DNA of 8,835 nt. Source: Pseudomonadota bacterium. GTDB lineage: Bacteria > Desulfobacterota > Anaeroferrophillalia > Anaeroferrophillales > Tharpellaceae. Within the stretch, counting starts at the first letter, position 1; the number at the start of each line of letters is the position of its first letter. The notes beneath the pieces were generated by a model. It was not told where the DNA came from and searched no databases. It saw only the letters and a program-made list of their open reading frames with translations. The stretch lies in NCBI GenBank assembly GCA_030641485.1, contig DAOWHJ010000051.1:1-8835 (forward strand), in the 5' to 3' direction. Below are positions 6,816 to 8,835 of the stretch, in pieces. The position numbers and the translations under genes were made by a program.

Positions 6816-6868
6816 TTAGTTAAAGCAACCAGTTGAGATATAAAATCGGGCTCAATTTCAAGATATTC

Positions 6869-7975
6869 TTAAGACTCATTAAGGGTTCCTCGGCCGAGTT
6901 TGAAAGCGATCATTATCGGATACGCAATAACCACTAAGCCCATGACAAACGTGCCCAGGAAAAGTGCGGTACTACCCCAATCGACATTAACCGGATAGTC
7001 ATAAATCGAATACTCAAAGACTCTGAGGTAGGTCATTCTCAAGGCTTCCCGCGCAGTCCCCATCCCTAAAATTGCAACAAAGGAGAGTGTTGCCAGGGGA
7101 ATCGCATAGCGTTCCGGCTCATGTTGCCCTTTCATCAAACCAACCAGTAACAGTAGACCTAATGATACCCCAATCCACAAGAACGGGTTTCGCATAAAAT
7201 GCAGGTCAGCAGGTACGGTCAGTAACCACCAAAAACCGACAACTACCTGGATCATAGCGGCTATTTTAGCAATTCGCGCACCCGTTAGTCCGACCCAATC
7301 AAGGTAAGCCCTGTCAAAATCTGAGCGCGGCCGAAAATACCAGGCGTAGAGCATCATGAAGATGCCGATATTAATGAAGGCCGGGACCATGAAATGGCTG
7401 AAACGACCAAGCTCAAAACGGTAGAGGCCCAGACCACTGGTGACCAGATCATTGCCATCAGCAGTGTACCATTTGAGCCACTCGCCCGGAACTAGAGCCT
7501 GAACCGAGAGTACGCTGATAATAACTCCGGCACATAAGACGAAAATAAGTCCTAAAATTCCGAAAATACCATAGCCCTGCGGGTTCTTTTTTCGTTTCAG
7601 ATAAAAAACATAGTTGGCGAGAAAACCCAAGGCGACGACCAGTAGAAAAACCATGGTCCACCAAGCCGAGAGGCTGTTAGAGACATACCAGAAAGGGTCG
7701 TAGATAACCTGAACGAAAAGCAGGGGCGCGACTGCCAGAACAATGGCCAGAGAGAGGTTGATTGTGCTGACCTGGGCCAGGGCTTTCGAAAGGTGTTTAT
7801 TGAAATCACCCCCCTTGAAGTGGCCATAGACCGCCAGGGCAATTCCTCCGATGACCAGATTAACAAACAGAATGTGCAAGGCAAAGGTTAAGACCATTAG
7901 TAACTGAAATACCCAGGGGAAGAACGGCAATCCCAAGGGGTCACGTAAAGCCTGCAAAGCAGAATTAATATCCAT
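6869..7975 (-). CDS. CydA-like cytochrome bd-superfamily membrane subunit (second subunit, CydA'-like)
   Basis: Integral membrane protein of 368 residues with about nine predicted helices, lacking cysteine haem motifs. CydA-type marks: helix 1 has ALHILFVNLVIGG with H34, comparable to the YHFLFVPLTLG segment holding the haem-ligand His19 of E. coli CydA; H194 (LGRFSHFM) is a candidate second haem ligand; AREALRMTYL has E310 and R313, matching the spacing of the conserved Glu445/Arg448 of E. coli CydA. The long quinol-binding Q-loop of classical CydA is absent. I chose ATG 7975 because AAGGAG (7985-7990) lies 8 bases upstream; the GTG at 7984 overlaps that site. It starts 35 bases after the stop of the haem c-containing subunit and is surely co-transcribed with it. 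Probable role: partner membrane subunit of an oxygen-reducing complex that has no CydB. Family assignment is from motifs only. Confidence 0.7.
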   Translation of the reverse strand: MDINSALQALRDPLGLPFFPWVFQLLMVLTFALHILFVNLVIGGIALAVYGHFKGGDFNKHLSKALAQVSTINLSLAIVLAVAPLLFVQVIYDPFWYVSNSLSAWWTMVFLLVVALGFLANYVFYLKRKKNPQGYGIFGILGLIFVLCAGVIISVLSVQALVPGEWLKWYTADGNDLVTSGLGLYRFELGRFSHFMVPAFINIGIFMMLYAWYFRPRSDFDRAYLDWVGLTGARIAKIAAMIQVVVGFWWLLTVPADLHFMRNPFLWIGVSLGLLLLVGLMKGQHEPERYAIPLATLSFVAILGMGTAREALRMTYLRVFEYSIYDYPVNVDWGSTALFLGTFVMGLVVIAYPIMIAFKLGRGTLNES

Positions 7976-7984
7976 TATAAGCAC

Positions 7985-7990
7985 TCCTTA
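7985..7990 (-). promoter_or_regulatory. Shine-Dalgarno site choosing ATG 7975 over GTG 7984
   Basis: Minus-strand AAGGAG lies 8 bases before the ATG at 7973-7975. The upstream GTG at 7982-7984 directly abuts this site and so could not use it. Confidence 0.75.
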
Positions 7991-8010
7991 GACACCCTTT
8001 AATAGTGTGA

Positions 8011-8835
8011 TTATTCACCGGTTAGAACCCATTCAGATGTTGGCGGATCCTCTTCGTTGTCCGGTACTATTGAGGCCATGTAAGCGGCCGCCGCTCGACG
8101 TTCAATCTCATTGCCAGCGAATGCTGGCATGAAACTGTAATCCTCACCGACGGTTTCCAGGAAATCACTTAATTCTCCGGCCGAGGTGCTTCCCATCTCA
8201 ACGATTAAACCCGGCAGTGAACTGCGTCCGCCAACCTCCATAGAATGGCAGATCACACAATTGACTTTGGTCATCAGCATTCCGGCTTTAAGATAATTTT
8301 TTGCATTGATTTGACGCCACTCGTTCGGGACAAAATAGTTGTTTTGCAAAAAACCCTCTTCTTGAAAGCGGGTAACTTCAGATTTTATGCCTTTAACTTC
8401 AAGGTCGTGAGCAATTATCTGATTACTGTACATATAGCCGGGTATCAGATAGGGCCTTCGGGCAAATTCGCGAACACTCTCGCCACCGCCGATTCCGATA
8501 AAGAGGATGATGACCATCGCAATTGCGAGGACCGGTTGGACGAAAATTGCCCGACCAGTTAGCAGCAGGGTGAAATAGATGGCGACGATAACCCCAACCC
8601 CCAAAGAGATTTTGAACATGATGCCGACATAGGGAATTGAAGTAAGGATTTCATGACCCGTTTCAGGTAGGCTGAAATAGTACCAGATTGCAAAAAGAGC
8701 GCCTAGAATCAGGCTGACTAGGCCCCAGCGACCCGCAGTTTTGACCACATAGGTTTTGGTTTTGCCGGATTTCATGAAGCCGGCCATGACCGCAGCAAAC
8801 ATGCCGGAGATTGTCAACATCATCATCGTCCGATA
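8011..8835 (-). CDS. CydA-like bd-superfamily oxidase subunit with C-terminal cytochrome c domain, 5'-truncated by window edge
   Basis: The C-terminal 274 residues are visible; the frame is open through the right edge (Tyr-Arg-Thr precede the first Met at 8826), so this is a partial gene. Numbering from that Met: helices at about 1-18, 32-52, 65-90 and 95-113, then GGESVREFARRPYLIPGYMYSN (E120, R123), which resembles the conserved Glu445/Arg448 AEYGRQPW segment at the end of E. coli CydA. The opening YRTM aligns with FRIM of E. coli CydA, whose Met393 ligates haem b558. After the last helix comes a periplasmic domain with one c-type haem site, CVICH (C190, C193, H194), and a likely axial Met in FMPAF (M233). 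So this is a bd-type catalytic core joined to a monohaem cytochrome c, suggesting electron input from a c-type carrier or a quinol route through the haem. It is the first visible gene of the oxidase operon. Confidence 0.75.
   Translation of the reverse strand, partial: YRTMMMLTISGMFAAVMAGFMKSGKTKTYVVKTAGRWGLVSLILGALFAIWYYFSLPETGHEILTSIPYVGIMFKISLGVGVIVAIYFTLLLTGRAIFVQPVLAIAMVIILFIGIGGGESVREFARRPYLIPGYMYSNQIIAHDLEVKGIKSEVTRFQEEGFLQNNYFVPNEWRQINAKNYLKAGMLMTKVNCVICHSMEVGGRSSLPGLIVEMGSTSAGELSDFLETVGEDYSFMPAFAGNEIERRAAAAYMASIVPDNEEDPPTSEWVLTGE

Noticed and set aside
6801..6868. Intrinsic terminator between the second CydA-like gene and the 36-residue gene
   Set aside because: Only a short AT-rich imperfect palindrome (AAGATATTCTT) at the upstream gene's stop codon, without a GC stem or U-tract.
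7976..7984. GTG at 7984 as the start of the second CydA-like gene
   Set aside because: It directly abuts the AAGGAG site, leaving no spacing; ATG 7975 has correct spacing.

Overview
The window looks like chromosomal DNA of a Gram-negative, respiring and probably motile bacterium. The evidence is an RND permease, a c-type haem-containing bd-oxidase-like complex, a methyl-accepting chemotaxis protein (MCP) and a secreted DUF1566 (Lcl-type) protein. The MCP style, the paired CydA-like proteins and the DUF1566 and RAYT content suggest a Desulfobacterota/Desulfuromonadia-like host. That placement rests on family impression only and is tentative. Base composition is moderate and the RAYT insert looks more AT-rich than its neighbours.

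Layout: bases 1-2514 (+ strand) hold the C-terminal four fifths of an RND-family inner-membrane permease, cut by the left edge. Everything else is on the minus strand and converges on it. Reading leftwards from the right edge there are: (i) a CydA-like subunit fused to a C-terminal monohaem cytochrome c domain (8835-8011, 5' end outside the window); (ii) a second, nine-helix CydA-like membrane subunit (7975-6869); (iii) a 36-residue single-helix membrane protein behind a near-perfect Shine-Dalgarno sequence (6800-6690). These three look like one operon for a cytochrome bd-superfamily oxidase made of two CydA-type subunits, with the microprotein in the position expected for a CydX-like accessory subunit.

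Next comes a sigma70-like promoter and an MCP with a long, internally duplicated helical sensor domain (6629-4578). Eight bases later is a secreted protein with two DUF1566 repeats (4569-3283). The last gene is a RAYT/IS200-like HUH transposase (3238-2567) inside a 19-bp perfect inverted repeat (2534-2552 / 3284-3302) with short tandem repeats outside it. The mobile element appears to have landed at the 3' end of the DUF1566 gene: the last roughly 15 codons and the stop codon of that gene are made of element-end repeat and inverted-repeat sequence.

The two most useful observations are the unannotated microprotein in the bd-oxidase-like operon and the overwriting of the DUF1566 C terminus by the RAYT element. 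No tRNA, rRNA, CRISPR array or convincing intrinsic terminator was seen.
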